In this document: positions 25,719 through 34,510 of the stretch, in pieces | Numbering within the stretch: position 1 is the stretch's first letter | Layout: each line of letters begins with the position of its first letter | Assembly: GCA_002328495.1 (NCBI GenBank) | Contig: DCUJ01000001.1 | Location: forward strand, 71,406 to 135,405 | DNA from: Sulfurospirillum sp. UBA2217 | Lineage (GTDB): Bacteria > Campylobacterota > Campylobacteria > Campylobacterales > Sulfurospirillaceae | Reading direction: 5' to 3' | Length of the DNA stretch: 64,000 bases | Notes under the pieces: generated by a model | The model's input: only the letters and a program-made list of their open reading frames with translations | What the model was told of the DNA's origin: nothing | Database searches by the model: none | Position numbers and translations under genes: made by a program

Positions 25719-27116
25719 ATGTCAGTTCATAAAGTGTATGTGCTCGATACCAACATTATCTTGCACAACAGTAATTTTATTAAAGAGTTGTGTGATGGTG
25801 GAAACAATATCATTGTCATCCCCGAAACGGTGCTCATTGAGCTGGAAGATTTTAAGAAAAACTTTACAGAACTAGGCTACCAAGCACGGAGTTTTGCACG
25901 GATGTTAGCCAGTTGTAAGGTGGAAGAGGTCGATACGCAAGAGCCTTACCGTGTGGTGAAGATGCGCCACGGGGACGATGTTATCATCCATCTTTTTTCC
26001 AAAACACTCTATACCTCCGACATTGACTCTCAATTTATCAACGAATCCAACGACAAACGTATCATCGAAGTAGCCTCAGGGGCCCAGGAGTATTACCCTG
26101 AGTACAAAGTGATTTTTCTCTCTTTGGATGTGTACGCACGTATGTTTGGACTCTTTTACAATGTCACGGTGGAGTCTTTAAGAGAAGATAGAAGCGATGT
26201 GCCTGAGTTTGAGTTTGTGAAGCAACTTACCATTGATTCATCGTTGTTTAACTCTTTAGAAAAAAAAGTGATTACCGAGATAGACCCAGAGTACACCAGT
26301 GATAATTACAGTTATGAGTTTGTAAGTGAGGATGGCAACTCCGCCCATGCGATTATCTCTCCAGGAGGGCTCATTCATATGCTCAATGAAGAGCTTGATT
26401 TTAGAGGCTTGGAAGTTAAACCCATTAACCTCAAACAGAAATTTTTTATGAAAGCACTTTTATCCAATATGTACGACATTCACGTCATTGATGCAAGGGC
26501 GGGAAGTGGAAAAACCTTGATGGCATTTGTCGCGGCGATGCGGTTGGTGAGTAAAGGCAGTTACGAAAAAATCGTTTATGTGCGCAACTCCATCGAGAGT
26601 GTCGATAAGGGGGCGGATATCGGGTATCTTTCAGGCAACGATGAGAAGTTTCGCATCTACAATATGGCACTGTATGATACCTTGGAATTTATCGCTAAAA
26701 AGAAGATGAAAAAACGTGAAAATCCACAAGAACCTCAAATAGCCATTGAGAAAAAAGTAGCGGATTTAATCACCAAATACAACATCGAAAAACTCTGGCC
26801 AGGCGAAGCCCGTGGGCGCACGTTATCCAATGCGATTGTCATTATGGACGAGTGGCAAAACAGCTCCAACAACACCACGCAACTCATCTTATCGCGCCTT
26901 GATAACAACTGTAAGGCCATCATCATCGGCTCAAACCGCCAAATTGATAATATGTACCTGAACCGTTTCAACAATGGCTTGACCTCTTTGTTAAAGCAGA
27001 CGAAAAAAGAGCAATCGCATATTTCCATGTTTGCCATTGAACTTGATAAATCGGTACGCGGTAAATTCTCACACTTTGCCGATGAAATTTTTGGAGATGT
27101 GCAACAATCAAAATGA
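25719..27116 (+). CDS. PIN-domain/PhoH ATPase fusion
   Basis: 465 residues. N-terminal PIN nuclease domain (about 1-150) starts with VYVLDTNIILH, carrying the first acidic ligand, and continues with E-D-F and D-S-Q acidic motifs. The C-terminal PhoH ATPase has Walker A DARAGSGKT near residue 263, Walker B AIVIMDEWQN and the sensor GSNRQID. PIN-PhoH proteins (PhoH2 type) act as RNA helicase/nucleases; some are toxin-like. It overlaps the next gene by ATGA and heads a four-gene operon. Confidence 0.93.
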   Translation: MSVHKVYVLDTNIILHNSNFIKELCDGGNNIIVIPETVLIELEDFKKNFTELGYQARSFARMLASCKVEEVDTQEPYRVVKMRHGDDVIIHLFSKTLYTSDIDSQFINESNDKRIIEVASGAQEYYPEYKVIFLSLDVYARMFGLFYNVTVESLREDRSDVPEFEFVKQLTIDSSLFNSLEKKVITEIDPEYTSDNYSYEFVSEDGNSAHAIISPGGLIHMLNEELDFRGLEVKPINLKQKFFMKALLSNMYDIHVIDARAGSGKTLMAFVAAMRLVSKGSYEKIVYVRNSIESVDKGADIGYLSGNDEKFRIYNMALYDTLEFIAKKKMKKRENPQEPQIAIEKKVADLITKYNIEKLWPGEARGRTLSNAIVIMDEWQNSSNNTTQLILSRLDNNCKAIIIGSNRQIDNMYLNRFNNGLTSLLKQTKKEQSHISMFAIELDKSVRGKFSHFADEIFGDVQQSK

Positions 27117-27889
27117 CAAAAAACCAGTTTGCCCCAGAGGATGACCCGATACATTTTCGCTCTATTTTTATCTCAGACATTCACTTGGGTACACGCTTTT
27201 CGCAAGCCGAAGAGTTGTTGGAATTTTTTAAATTTACCCGTTGTGAGAACCTCTATTTGGTAGGCGACATTATCGATGGTTGGGCGATGAAGCGCAAACT
27301 CAAATGGGCGCAATCGCACTCTGATGTCATCCAAAAAATCTTACGAAAAGCCCGAAAAGGCACCAATGTCTATTATATTACAGGCAATCACGATGATTTT
27401 TTACGCTCTTTTTTGCCTCTGGGGCTCGGAGATCATGTCAAGGTAATGGATGAATGTGAGTATATTAGCCTTAATCATGAGCGTTTTTACATCACGCATG
27501 GGGATTTTTTTGACTCTGTGACGATGACCAAACGCTGGCTTGCTGTTTTGGGTGATGTGGGGTATGACGTGCTATTGCATGTCAATCAAATATTGGCGTG
27601 GTGTCGTAAACAACTGCGTTATCAAAGGCATTGGTCGCTCTCACAATACGTTAAAGACCATGTGAAACGCTCCGTCTCTTTTATCACCGATTTTGAATCC
27701 ATTTTGAGTGAACATGCCAAACGTCATCATTACGATGGGGTGATTTGTGGGCATATTCATAAGGCGGAGATGCGTGAGATTGAAGGTATTAAGTACCTAA
27801 ATTGTGGGGATTGGGTGGAGTCATGCACCGCCATCGTCGAGACTTATGAGGGTGAGTTTAAAATCATTCGCTGGTTGGGGCATTCGTGA
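27113..27889 (+). CDS. calcineurin-like metallophosphoesterase, LpxH-related
   Basis: 258 residues. All metal-binding blocks are present: SDIHLG, GDIIDGW, GNHDD, THGDFFD and GHIHKAE. The pattern is that of UDP-2,3-diacylglucosamine diphosphatase relatives (lipid A synthesis), in the longer variety with a helical insertion (about 140-190, basic and Trp-rich). The substrate is not proven. Overlaps both neighbours by 4 nt, so it is co-translated with PIN-PhoH and the patatin gene. Confidence 0.87.
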   Translation: MTKNQFAPEDDPIHFRSIFISDIHLGTRFSQAEELLEFFKFTRCENLYLVGDIIDGWAMKRKLKWAQSHSDVIQKILRKARKGTNVYYITGNHDDFLRSFLPLGLGDHVKVMDECEYISLNHERFYITHGDFFDSVTMTKRWLAVLGDVGYDVLLHVNQILAWCRKQLRYQRHWSLSQYVKDHVKRSVSFITDFESILSEHAKRHHYDGVICGHIHKAEMREIEGIKYLNCGDWVESCTAIVETYEGEFKIIRWLGHS

Positions 27890-28674
27890 AAATCGCCTTA
27901 GCCCTTTCAGGGGGTGCTGGACGTGGTGCTTTTCACTTAGGGGTCATTGCTGCATGTGAGCAAAACGGTGTTGAAATTGCGGCGGTATCGGGGACAAGCA
28001 TTGGAGCGGTGATTGCTGTGGGTGTAGGTTCTGGGGTGAGTGCGTTTGATTTGATTCGTTTGTTTCAAAGTCAAGCATTTCGCAAGATTTTCTGTTTTAA
28101 TTGGTTTCATAGAGGGCTTTTTCGCATTGATGAAGCGACTTCGATTTTAAAGGAGATAGCACCAATTTCACGGCTTGAAGCGATGGAAATTCCCACGTTT
28201 GTCACCTGTGTGGATCTTTACAGTGGAAGCATCCTACGTTTTTCGCAAGGGGATACCATTCCTCTAGCTATCGCAAGCTCTGCGCTCATTCCTCTGTTTC
28301 GCCCCATTGCGTATGAAAACTATCTGCTAGTAGATGGTGGATTTATGGATAATCTGCCCGTTGCGCCACTTCTAGACTTTGAGTATCCTCTCGTCAGTGT
28401 CAACCTTTTTCCTTTACATGTAAAGCATTCTAAAAAAGGCTCCCTCTTGGAGCGGGCGATTTCACTCTCTTTGCTCAGTTCGTCTGAGAGCCAAATCGAA
28501 CAAAGTGACCTGTGTATCACCGATGCTTCTTTGGGGGATGTGGGATTGTTTACCTTTGGTGAAATCATGCGCTGTTTTGAACTAGGGTATCGGGTGGGAA
28601 GTGAGAAAATTTTGACATTTATGGGACAAAAAAGTATAATGAAACCCTTTTTAACGAGTGAAGGAATGAGATGA
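27886..28674 (+). CDS. patatin-like phospholipase (RssA type)
   Basis: 262 residues from GTG 27886, which overlaps the previous TGA. The oxyanion hole is SGGAGRGAFHLG, the serine hydrolase elbow is SGTSIGA (Gly-x-Ser-x-Gly), and the catalytic Asp lies in LVDGGFMDN. A lipid acyl hydrolase of unknown substrate, likely cytoplasmic face. Next to an LpxH-like gene it suggests envelope lipid turnover. It contains a TTACATGTAA (28414) encoding LHVK. Confidence 0.92.
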   Translation: MKIALALSGGAGRGAFHLGVIAACEQNGVEIAAVSGTSIGAVIAVGVGSGVSAFDLIRLFQSQAFRKIFCFNWFHRGLFRIDEATSILKEIAPISRLEAMEIPTFVTCVDLYSGSILRFSQGDTIPLAIASSALIPLFRPIAYENYLLVDGGFMDNLPVAPLLDFEYPLVSVNLFPLHVKHSKKGSLLERAISLSLLSSSESQIEQSDLCITDASLGDVGLFTFGEIMRCFELGYRVGSEKILTFMGQKSIMKPFLTSEGMR

Positions 28675-29369
28675 TACCTAAAAATTATTTAGAAGAGATG
28701 TTTGCGCTTCAACAAAAACTCAATGACGACACCAACGGAGTGGGTTGGGAAAATGGATACACTAAAAACAATAAGATGATTAACTGGAAGCGTTGTATTT
28801 ACATGGAGTGTGCGGAACTTATCGATAGCTTTAGTTGGAAGCATTGGAAAAACATCGATAAGCCTACCGATTGGGATAATGTTACGGTTGAAATCGTGGA
28901 TATTTGGCATTTTGTCATGAGTGCGCTGTTGGAAGAGTATCAGGCAAATGGTCGAGGAGATAGGGAAAAACTTATTTTAGATGTACTTGATGTTCAAGGG
29001 TTTGAAGCGTTCACCAAAGAGCCTATCACAAACCATTCGACCGATCCTATGGAGCTTATTAACGATATTGAGAGTATTATCCACGGTACGACAGGATTTG
29101 AGATAGACCTTTTTGATGGGCTTTTGCGTGAGTATTTTGCATTGGCACGAAAATGTGGGGTCAATTTGAAAGTGTTGTATAAATTTTATGTGGCCAAAAA
29201 CGTTTTAAACCAATTTCGTCAAGACCATGGGTACAAAGAAGGTACATATAAAAAAGTTTGGAATGGTCATGAAGACAATGTGGTCATGCTCTCCTTTTTA
29301 GAAGGCGAAGAGGCTCCAACCATTAACGCTTTGTATAAAAACTTAGAAAAGGCGTATGCTAAAGCATAG
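28671..29369 (+). CDS. dut: dimeric all-alpha dUTP diphosphatase
   Basis: 232 residues. It hydrolyses dUTP to dUMP and pyrophosphate, keeping uracil out of DNA. The all-alpha NTP pyrophosphohydrolase pattern is clear: the acidic pair in YMECAELIDSFSWKHWK, the second in VEIVDIWHFVMSALL, and the K-x-x-Y-V-A-K-N-V-L-N-Q-F-R-Q-D-H-G-Y-K-x-G motif. Starts by ATGA overlap with the patatin gene after AAGGAATGAG. Last gene of the operon. Confidence 0.93.
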   Translation: MIPKNYLEEMFALQQKLNDDTNGVGWENGYTKNNKMINWKRCIYMECAELIDSFSWKHWKNIDKPTDWDNVTVEIVDIWHFVMSALLEEYQANGRGDREKLILDVLDVQGFEAFTKEPITNHSTDPMELINDIESIIHGTTGFEIDLFDGLLREYFALARKCGVNLKVLYKFYVAKNVLNQFRQDHGYKEGTYKKVWNGHEDNVVMLSFLEGEEAPTINALYKNLEKAYAKA

Positions 29370-29370
29370 C

Positions 29371-29910
29371 CTACGTGTTATAAACAATACTTCTGCTTTT
29401 GGGTGTTTCTAAAAACTCTACGTGTGAGACACGAACACCCAATCGGCTCATCTTCTTTTCAATAATCCCCATCAGCCATGTTGAGATATTTTCACTCGTC
29501 GGTACAAAATCCACAATAATATACCCCTCATACATCTCTACAATATGACTAGGCTCGTTTACCAACATGCTTAAATCGGGTGTTTGGTAGCCCGCTTCGT
29601 GGCTTATGAGGTGTTGTTTGTTTTTAAAATGAGGGAGCAATGTTTCAAACAGCGGGTCATGGCTATCGATGATAAATTTATGATCAAGCGTGGCATCTAA
29701 AAAGAGTTTAAACCAGTTAAGATGGTGAAAATCCGTCACCATGCCATTGTTAAGGACATCGCTTTGTAAAAAGACAATCACCTTGCCTTGATGCCCGTGC
29801 AAATGCCGACACGCCAAACAGCCACTTAAAGAAAATTCACTGTCAAGTTGTTGTGACCAAACACGGTGCCCGTAACAAAAATCAAACTCTTTACTTATTT
29901 GCCATACCAT
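29371..29910 (-). CDS. queD: 6-carboxytetrahydropterin synthase QueD-like
   Basis: 179 residues. Makes 6-carboxy-tetrahydropterin on the way to queuosine. The zinc site is spread over YGHRVWSQ and LHGHQGKV, the catalytic Cys lies in SGCLACRHLHGH, and the C-terminus has H-E-A-G-Y and PTSENISTW. The Cys-rich insert between the first His and the HGH motif is longer than in E. coli QueD. It is convergent with dut and divergent from queE-queC, so the pathway genes face apart. Confidence 0.87.
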   Translation of the reverse strand: MVWQISKEFDFCYGHRVWSQQLDSEFSLSGCLACRHLHGHQGKVIVFLQSDVLNNGMVTDFHHLNWFKLFLDATLDHKFIIDSHDPLFETLLPHFKNKQHLISHEAGYQTPDLSMLVNEPSHIVEMYEGYIIVDFVPTSENISTWLMGIIEKKMSRLGVRVSHVEFLETPKSRSIVYNT

Positions 29911-30019
29911 TTACGTGTAACCTTTTAGATAGTTTATAGACAACATCATAGCAAAAAACAAATCTACTTATAATGAAGTTCATACTATAATTGCTCCTTA
30001 TTTTAATACAAAGAGAATC

Positions 30020-30598
30020 ATGTTAAACGTCGTCGAAATTTTTTATTCCATTCAAGGGGAAGGCTCACAAGTGGGGATTCCTTGTATTTTTATTCGTCTG
30101 CACGGCTGCAATCTTTCGTGTACATTTTGCGATGAAAGCTTGCATAAGGGCGCATATAAGCCACTGGGTTTTGAGGATATTTTGGCACAGATCAAAGCCT
30201 ATCCTTCGCATAACATCGTGATTACAGGGGGCGAACCAACCTTGTATGACCTTAACGGTTTCATCGAGTTTTTGCAAGCGCACATGTATTTGGTTGCGGT
30301 AGAGACCAATGGGTATAACTTTTCCAATATTGCAAGTGCTAATTGGGTCACGTACAGTCCAAAAGATTGGAATCATATTGAAAAATATGGTTTTGATGAG
30401 GTCAAATTCATCGTAAGCGTACACTCAAAACTTGAGAAAGTTTTGGCATTTCAAAGCTATAAACCTATTTTTATTCAACCTCAAAATGAGAAAGACAGAC
30501 CCAATTTTGAAAATGTGGCGTTTTGTATCGATTTTGTGAAAAAGCATCCACGTTTTATTTTAAGTGTTCAGTTGCATAAGTTTTTAGGAGTGGAGTGA
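30020..30598 (+). CDS. queE: 7-carboxy-7-deazaguanine synthase (radical SAM)
   Basis: 192 residues. The start EIFYSIQGEGSQVGIPCIFIR and the cluster motif CNLSCTFC (C-x3-C-x2-C) identify a QueE radical SAM enzyme, followed by the SAM-binding TGGEPTL. It converts carboxytetrahydropterin to 7-carboxy-7-deazaguanine. It is a short form, as usual in this group. Its TGA overlaps queC's ATG. Confidence 0.94.
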   Translation: MLNVVEIFYSIQGEGSQVGIPCIFIRLHGCNLSCTFCDESLHKGAYKPLGFEDILAQIKAYPSHNIVITGGEPTLYDLNGFIEFLQAHMYLVAVETNGYNFSNIASANWVTYSPKDWNHIEKYGFDEVKFIVSVHSKLEKVLAFQSYKPIFIQPQNEKDRPNFENVAFCIDFVKKHPRFILSVQLHKFLGVE

Positions 30599-31266
30599 TG
30601 CGTAAAGCTCTTGTTGTTTTCAGTGGTGGACAAGACAGTACCACTTGTCTTGGTTGGGCAAAAAATCGGTTTGATGAGGTGGAGACCATCACGTTTGATT
30701 ATGGGCAAAAGCACTCTGTTGAGATTGAACAGGCAAGAAAAATAGCGCAAGCTTTACATGTAAAAAACACCTTGCTCAGTCTGGATGCTTTTTCTCAGCT
30801 CAACGATTCGGCGTTAATCGATGGTACGCAAGACATCGGGGCGCACCACACCACGCACACCAATTTGCCCGCTTCGTTTGTCCCCAACCGCAATGCCATC
30901 TTTTTTACCCTAGCACACGCTTTTGCGCAAAAACAAGGCATAGAGCACATCATCATAGGCGTCAATCAGACTGATTATTCGGGGTATCCTGATTGTAGAG
31001 AGCCGTTTGTCAAAGCCCTTGAATTGGCGCTCAATCTTGGCAGTGAAGCCAACATCACCTTTCACTATCCGCTCATGCACCTCACCAAAGCGCAAACGTT
31101 TGAACTCTCACGGGTTGAGGGTGTTTTGGACTTGGTCATTGATGAGTCGCATACGTGTTACAACGGTGTGCATACGCACAAACACGCTTGGGGTTATGGC
31201 TGTGGTACATGTCCTGCGTGCGTGCTACGAAAACAGGGTTTTGAGGCGTTTTGCACAGGTTCATAA
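30598..31266 (+). CDS. queC: 7-cyano-7-deazaguanine synthase
   Basis: 222 residues from ATG 30598, overlapping the queE TGA; GTG 30595 is one codon upstream but the ATG is better placed. The PP-loop is FSGGQDSTT, VPNRNAIFFTLA is the second family block, and four zinc cysteines sit in CYNGVHTHKHAWGYGCGTCPAC (cited only for Cys positions near residues 187-206). It makes preQ0 from CDG, ammonia and ATP. A TTACATGTAA at 30754 encodes LHVK. Confidence 0.95.
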   Translation: MRKALVVFSGGQDSTTCLGWAKNRFDEVETITFDYGQKHSVEIEQARKIAQALHVKNTLLSLDAFSQLNDSALIDGTQDIGAHHTTHTNLPASFVPNRNAIFFTLAHAFAQKQGIEHIIIGVNQTDYSGYPDCREPFVKALELALNLGSEANITFHYPLMHLTKAQTFELSRVEGVLDLVIDESHTCYNGVHTHKHAWGYGCGTCPACVLRKQGFEAFCTGS

Positions 31267-31321
31267 TTCTTTACATGTAAGCGTTAAAAAAGTACAATCA
31301 GTAAAAAATAAAGGCAAAGCT

Positions 31322-31723
31322 ATGAGCGATACTCTTTTGCGTTTTAGGCAACGATTGACCAATTATGAGAAGTCTTTGAGGCATCTTAAAATGACCGTGG
31401 AAAAAGAGAACCTCAACGAGATCGAAAAAGCAGGGCTGATCCAGTTTTTTGAAGTCGGCTTTGAGCTAGCATGGAAAGTGATGAAAGACTATCTTGTGGC
31501 TGAGGGCTATGAGGTCAAAAGCCCACGAGAGAGCATCAAACAAGCCTTTCAATACGGGCTCATTGACGATGGAACACTATGGCTAGAAGCTCTCGAAAAA
31601 CGCAATCTCAGTGCGCACACGTATGATGAATCCATCTTAGATGAACTTGAAAAGCTCATCGTGCATACCTACTACCCGATGATGGAAAAGCTTAAAGATG
31701 TATTGGCAAAAAAGACATGCTAG
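31322..31723 (+). CDS. HepT-like HEPN toxin (nucleotidyltransferase substrate-binding, HI0074 family)
   Basis: 133 residues from ATG 31322 (AAAGGCAAAG upstream); the frame opens far upstream inside queC, but that part is only a shadow. Helical HI0074-type protein: KAGLIQFFEVGFELAWKVMKDYL and SPRESIKQAFQYGLIDD. Near the C-terminal third it has RNLSAHTY, an exact R-x4-H-x-Y motif, the RNase site of HEPN toxins and the tyrosine that the MntA partner AMPylates in studied systems. Overlaps the nucleotidyltransferase gene by 7 nt. Confidence 0.85.
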   Translation: MSDTLLRFRQRLTNYEKSLRHLKMTVEKENLNEIEKAGLIQFFEVGFELAWKVMKDYLVAEGYEVKSPRESIKQAFQYGLIDDGTLWLEALEKRNLSAHTYDESILDELEKLIVHTYYPMMEKLKDVLAKKTC

Positions 31724-32022
31724 GGTTGAGTGACAAAGAACTCTCAACCTTGCGTGAAGTTTTTGCCAAGTTTGATGCCATCGAAGAAGTCATACTTTTT
31801 GGCTCTCGTGCATATGGCACGCATCAAAAAGCTTCCGATATTGACCTTGCCATTAAGGGCAAAAATATCGACCTTAATACACTTGCAAAACTCAAATATA
31901 CCCTTGAAGAAGAGACCAATCAGCCGTACTTTTTTGATGTCGTGATTTACGATAAAATCAAAGACGATGCGTTGAAAAAGGCGATAGATGAGGGTGGAGT
32001 AGAAATATATGCAGGAATCTAA
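31717..32022 (+). CDS. MntA-like minimal nucleotidyltransferase (antitoxin)
   Basis: 101 residues. The polymerase-beta-fold signature is clear: ILFGSRAYG followed by SDIDLAIKG (G-S-x-x-x-G, D-x-D), with a third acidic residue in FFDVVIYD. In HepT/MntA systems this enzyme AMPylates and silences the HEPN RNase. Its ATG overlaps the stop of the HepT-like gene, the typical toxin-first order. Confidence 0.87.
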   Translation: MLGLSDKELSTLREVFAKFDAIEEVILFGSRAYGTHQKASDIDLAIKGKNIDLNTLAKLKYTLEEETNQPYFFDVVIYDKIKDDALKKAIDEGGVEIYAGI

Positions 32023-32083
32023 ATATGCTTGAAGCCTTGGGCATAATTGCAACTATTTTAGGAATCATCACTGTATTGATTAT

Positions 32084-32617
32084 GTGTATGGAAAGGTTAT
32101 TGATTATAGAAAGAGACGAAATGAAAAGCAAAAGAAAATTATCGATACTTCAAATGTTGAAACACAAGAAGCTAAAAGAGATGTATTTGATATTAGTAAT
32201 TTGAAATTTATAGAGAGTTTACCTGAAGAAAGAGATTTAGCTTATAAAAATGCTCATAAAAAATGGGATACAGGCGTTACCTCGTTAATGAGAGAAGGTA
32301 ATTATGATGTCATAGAATTTTTGAAAGTGGAATGGCTTAAGCTATCTGAATTTTACACATCTCACAACTTTGAAGGTAAATCTTCGGAAGAATATATTGA
32401 TGATTATATAAAAAAACGATTTGCTTTTCATTGGGCAAAGCATATGCCAAATGGCAAATTTCAAAGCGGAACCATTGTTTATGTTACGGTTGGATCAGAT
32501 GTTATCGCAGATATGGAAATACTTATAGATGAGATGGTAGGAACATTATCTTTTTATAATGACGACTTTAATTATTTAGAATGGAAAAAAAGATGGATAG
32601 TTAATAATCCATCTTAA
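32084..32617 (+). CDS. hypothetical protein, probably a frameshifted membrane-anchored gene starting at 32025
   Basis: From GTG 32084 this frame encodes 177 residues with a basic start (VIDYRKRRNEKQKK) and no ribosome site. Upstream, ATG 32025 has AGGA 8 nt before it and encodes MLEALGIIATILGIITVLI, a membrane helix, but in another frame. Joined by a single-base shift near 32080, the two give a normal helix-then-basic-tail membrane anchor. So a base is probably missing in the assembly or the gene is broken. The soluble part has no motif I know. Confidence 0.5.
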   Translation: MYGKVIDYRKRRNEKQKKIIDTSNVETQEAKRDVFDISNLKFIESLPEERDLAYKNAHKKWDTGVTSLMREGNYDVIEFLKVEWLKLSEFYTSHNFEGKSSEEYIDDYIKKRFAFHWAKHMPNGKFQSGTIVYVTVGSDVIADMEILIDEMVGTLSFYNDDFNYLEWKKRWIVNNPS

Positions 32618-32629
32618 AAGGATTTATTA

Positions 32630-32959
32630 ATGCAAATGAGTCACATCCCTTTTGAAACAACCGATTGGGAAAATATCAAAAAAGTAGAGTACAAAGGCAA
32701 AAGTGGTAGTGCGTTTTGGCGTACCAAACAGTGTGGTACGATTCGTGTGCGTATGGTGGAGTACACCGCAGGCTACAAAGCCGATCATTGGTGTCAAAAA
32801 GGGCATATTCTTTTGTGTTTAGAGGGTGAGCTTTATACCGAACTTGAAAATGGCGAAGTGCATCTTTTAAAAGCGGGCATGAGTTACGAAGTAGCGGATG
32901 ATACGATGGCACACCGCTCTTATACACGATGTGGAGCAAAGCTTTTTATTGTGGATTGA
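32630..32959 (+). CDS. DHCW-motif cupin-fold protein
   Basis: 109 residues. FETTDWENI, the beta-strand VRMVEYTAGYKADHWCQKGH and LEGELYTELENGE give a small cupin. The name comes from the conserved D-H-x-x motif, here DHWC. The His/Cys could bind a metal. Function unknown. AAGGAT lies 8 nt before the ATG. Confidence 0.8.
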   Translation: MQMSHIPFETTDWENIKKVEYKGKSGSAFWRTKQCGTIRVRMVEYTAGYKADHWCQKGHILLCLEGELYTELENGEVHLLKAGMSYEVADDTMAHRSYTRCGAKLFIVD

Positions 32960-32976
32960 TTTACATGTAAAGCTTG

Positions 32977-33005
32977 AACACCTTGCGTTTAAAGCGCAAG
33001 GTGTT
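32977..33005 (+). terminator. hairpin between convergent cupin and transporter genes
   Basis: AACACCTTGCG (32977-32987) pairs with CGCAAGGTGTT (32995-33005), 11 bp. A TTACATGTAA (32961) lies just before it. No T-run on either side, so termination is only likely. Confidence 0.5.
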
Positions 33006-33024
33006 AGGGTGTTAGGGTGTTAGA
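33001..33024 (+). repeat. three tandem copies of GTGTTAG(G/A)
   Basis: GTGTTAGG, GTGTTAGG, GTGTTAGA run directly from the right arm of the hairpin into the last codons of the transporter gene, and read as repeated CTAACAC on the minus strand. Confidence 0.7.
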
Positions 33025-34381
33025 GAAAATATTTCCAGTAAAGCATCGCCGTTAGTGTAATAAGACCAATGCCCGTGATATTAAGGATAAATCCAAATTT
33101 TGCCATGGTTGATACGCCTACTTCTCCCGTACTCATAGCAATGGCGTTTGGTGGCGTGGCGATAGGGAGCATAAAGGCGTAGCTTGCACAAATGGTGGCA
33201 GCCATCATGAGAAGTTGCGTATCGGCTCCAACGGCTTGTGCTAAAGAGTAGATGATAGGAAGCGTGATGGAAATCAGTGCTGTGTTACTGGTAACCTCCG
33301 TGGTAAAGGTCATCAACGTCGCGACAATCAGCAAAATAAGCCACGGTGAAAAATCTGCGATGAGCATCAATTTTGTAGCCACTTCATTTGCCAACCCTGT
33401 TTTAGAAAATGCTGCTGCGATGGCAAACCCTGCCCCAAATAAAAACATAATGTCATAGGGCACTTTTTTGCTATCAGCCCATGTTAAAACACCGATTTTT
33501 GGAACAAACATCAACAGACCATACGAGAGGAGGATGATTTTTTCATCGAGTCCTAACCCTTGATAATACGGCTCTATAGGAGAGTTGACAAATAACAAAA
33601 CGATTAAAGAGCCTAGTATCCATAAAAGGTGTTTTTGGTCAGGAGTAAGGGCGTGTTTTTCTTCGATTTCACCAATGTTGCCCACATTATGAAGCCCATA
33701 AGAGAGTAGAAGCGACATCAAAATGAGCATCACAAAGGCTAAAGGTGCGACAAGTGCTACCCATTTTACAAAAGGAATCATCGCCATGCCTTTACTTTCC
33801 ATGAAGCCTAGCATGAGCATATTTGGCGGTGTTCCAATCGGAGTAATAATCCCTCCAATACTTGCTCCATACGCAATAGCTAAAATAAAACGAATTTTTA
33901 GCACTTTATGTGACGTTAAAAAGGAGGCGATAGGAATGAGTAAGAGTGCCGTGGTTGTGTTAGAGAGAATAGAGCTTAAGATGCCTGATGTGAAAGCAAG
34001 TGAGAGGATAATCCCTCGTGGCGTGCTTGGAAAAAGGGTTAAAATCTTTGATGCGATGACTTTATGCAAATCAATCTTTTCCGTTGCAATGGCTAATAAA
34101 AAGCCACCGAGAAAAAGATAAATGATGGGATTGGAATAATTGGTAGTGGTTGCACTGGTGGAGAGCAGTCCAAAAGAGGGGAATAAAATAATGGGAAGTA
34201 ATGAAACAACGCCCAGAGGCAAGCCATCATTGGTCCAAAGAGTGACTAAAAACACCAAGACACCAATGAGTGTCGCATGAATGGGCGCAAAACCTAAACG
34301 TCCAATACCAAAGCCAATAATTCCCAAAAGAAGGGCTAAGCCGATCTTTTTATAGCATGATTGTTCCATTAAATGATCCAT
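33020..34381 (-). CDS. DASS-family sodium/anion symporter (SLC13 type)
   Basis: 453 residues, about 12 membrane helices. The DASS repeat features are visible: the NTTTAL stretch after SGILSSILS, PIGTPPNMLML in the first half, and SNTALISI and PIATPPNAIAMSTGEV in the second half, i.e. the two SNT-type motifs with T-P-P-N. Likely imports di- or tricarboxylates, or sulfate, with sodium. ATG 34381 has no strong ribosome site; ATG 34369 (four codons in) is possible. Confidence 0.87.
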   Translation of the reverse strand: MDHLMEQSCYKKIGLALLLGIIGFGIGRLGFAPIHATLIGVLVFLVTLWTNDGLPLGVVSLLPIILFPSFGLLSTSATTTNYSNPIIYLFLGGFLLAIATEKIDLHKVIASKILTLFPSTPRGIILSLAFTSGILSSILSNTTTALLLIPIASFLTSHKVLKIRFILAIAYGASIGGIITPIGTPPNMLMLGFMESKGMAMIPFVKWVALVAPLAFVMLILMSLLLSYGLHNVGNIGEIEEKHALTPDQKHLLWILGSLIVLLFVNSPIEPYYQGLGLDEKIILLSYGLLMFVPKIGVLTWADSKKVPYDIMFLFGAGFAIAAAFSKTGLANEVATKLMLIADFSPWLILLIVATLMTFTTEVTSNTALISITLPIIYSLAQAVGADTQLLMMAATICASYAFMLPIATPPNAIAMSTGEVGVSTMAKFGFILNITGIGLITLTAMLYWKYFL

Positions 34382-34510
34382 AAAAGTAAATTTTAGACTA
34401 TTCTAACGGAGCACTAAGACATAAAAAGGACTTTTTGAGAAACAGAAGCCACAGAAGCCATACTCTCACTTCTGTGTGTAAAATCGTAACATAATCATTA
34501 CATGTAAAGG

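Noticed and set aside
31007..31321. N-terminal extension of the HepT-like gene into queC
   Set aside because: The part before ATG 31322 overlaps the conserved queC end in another frame, with no conserved content; the ribosome site favours 31322.
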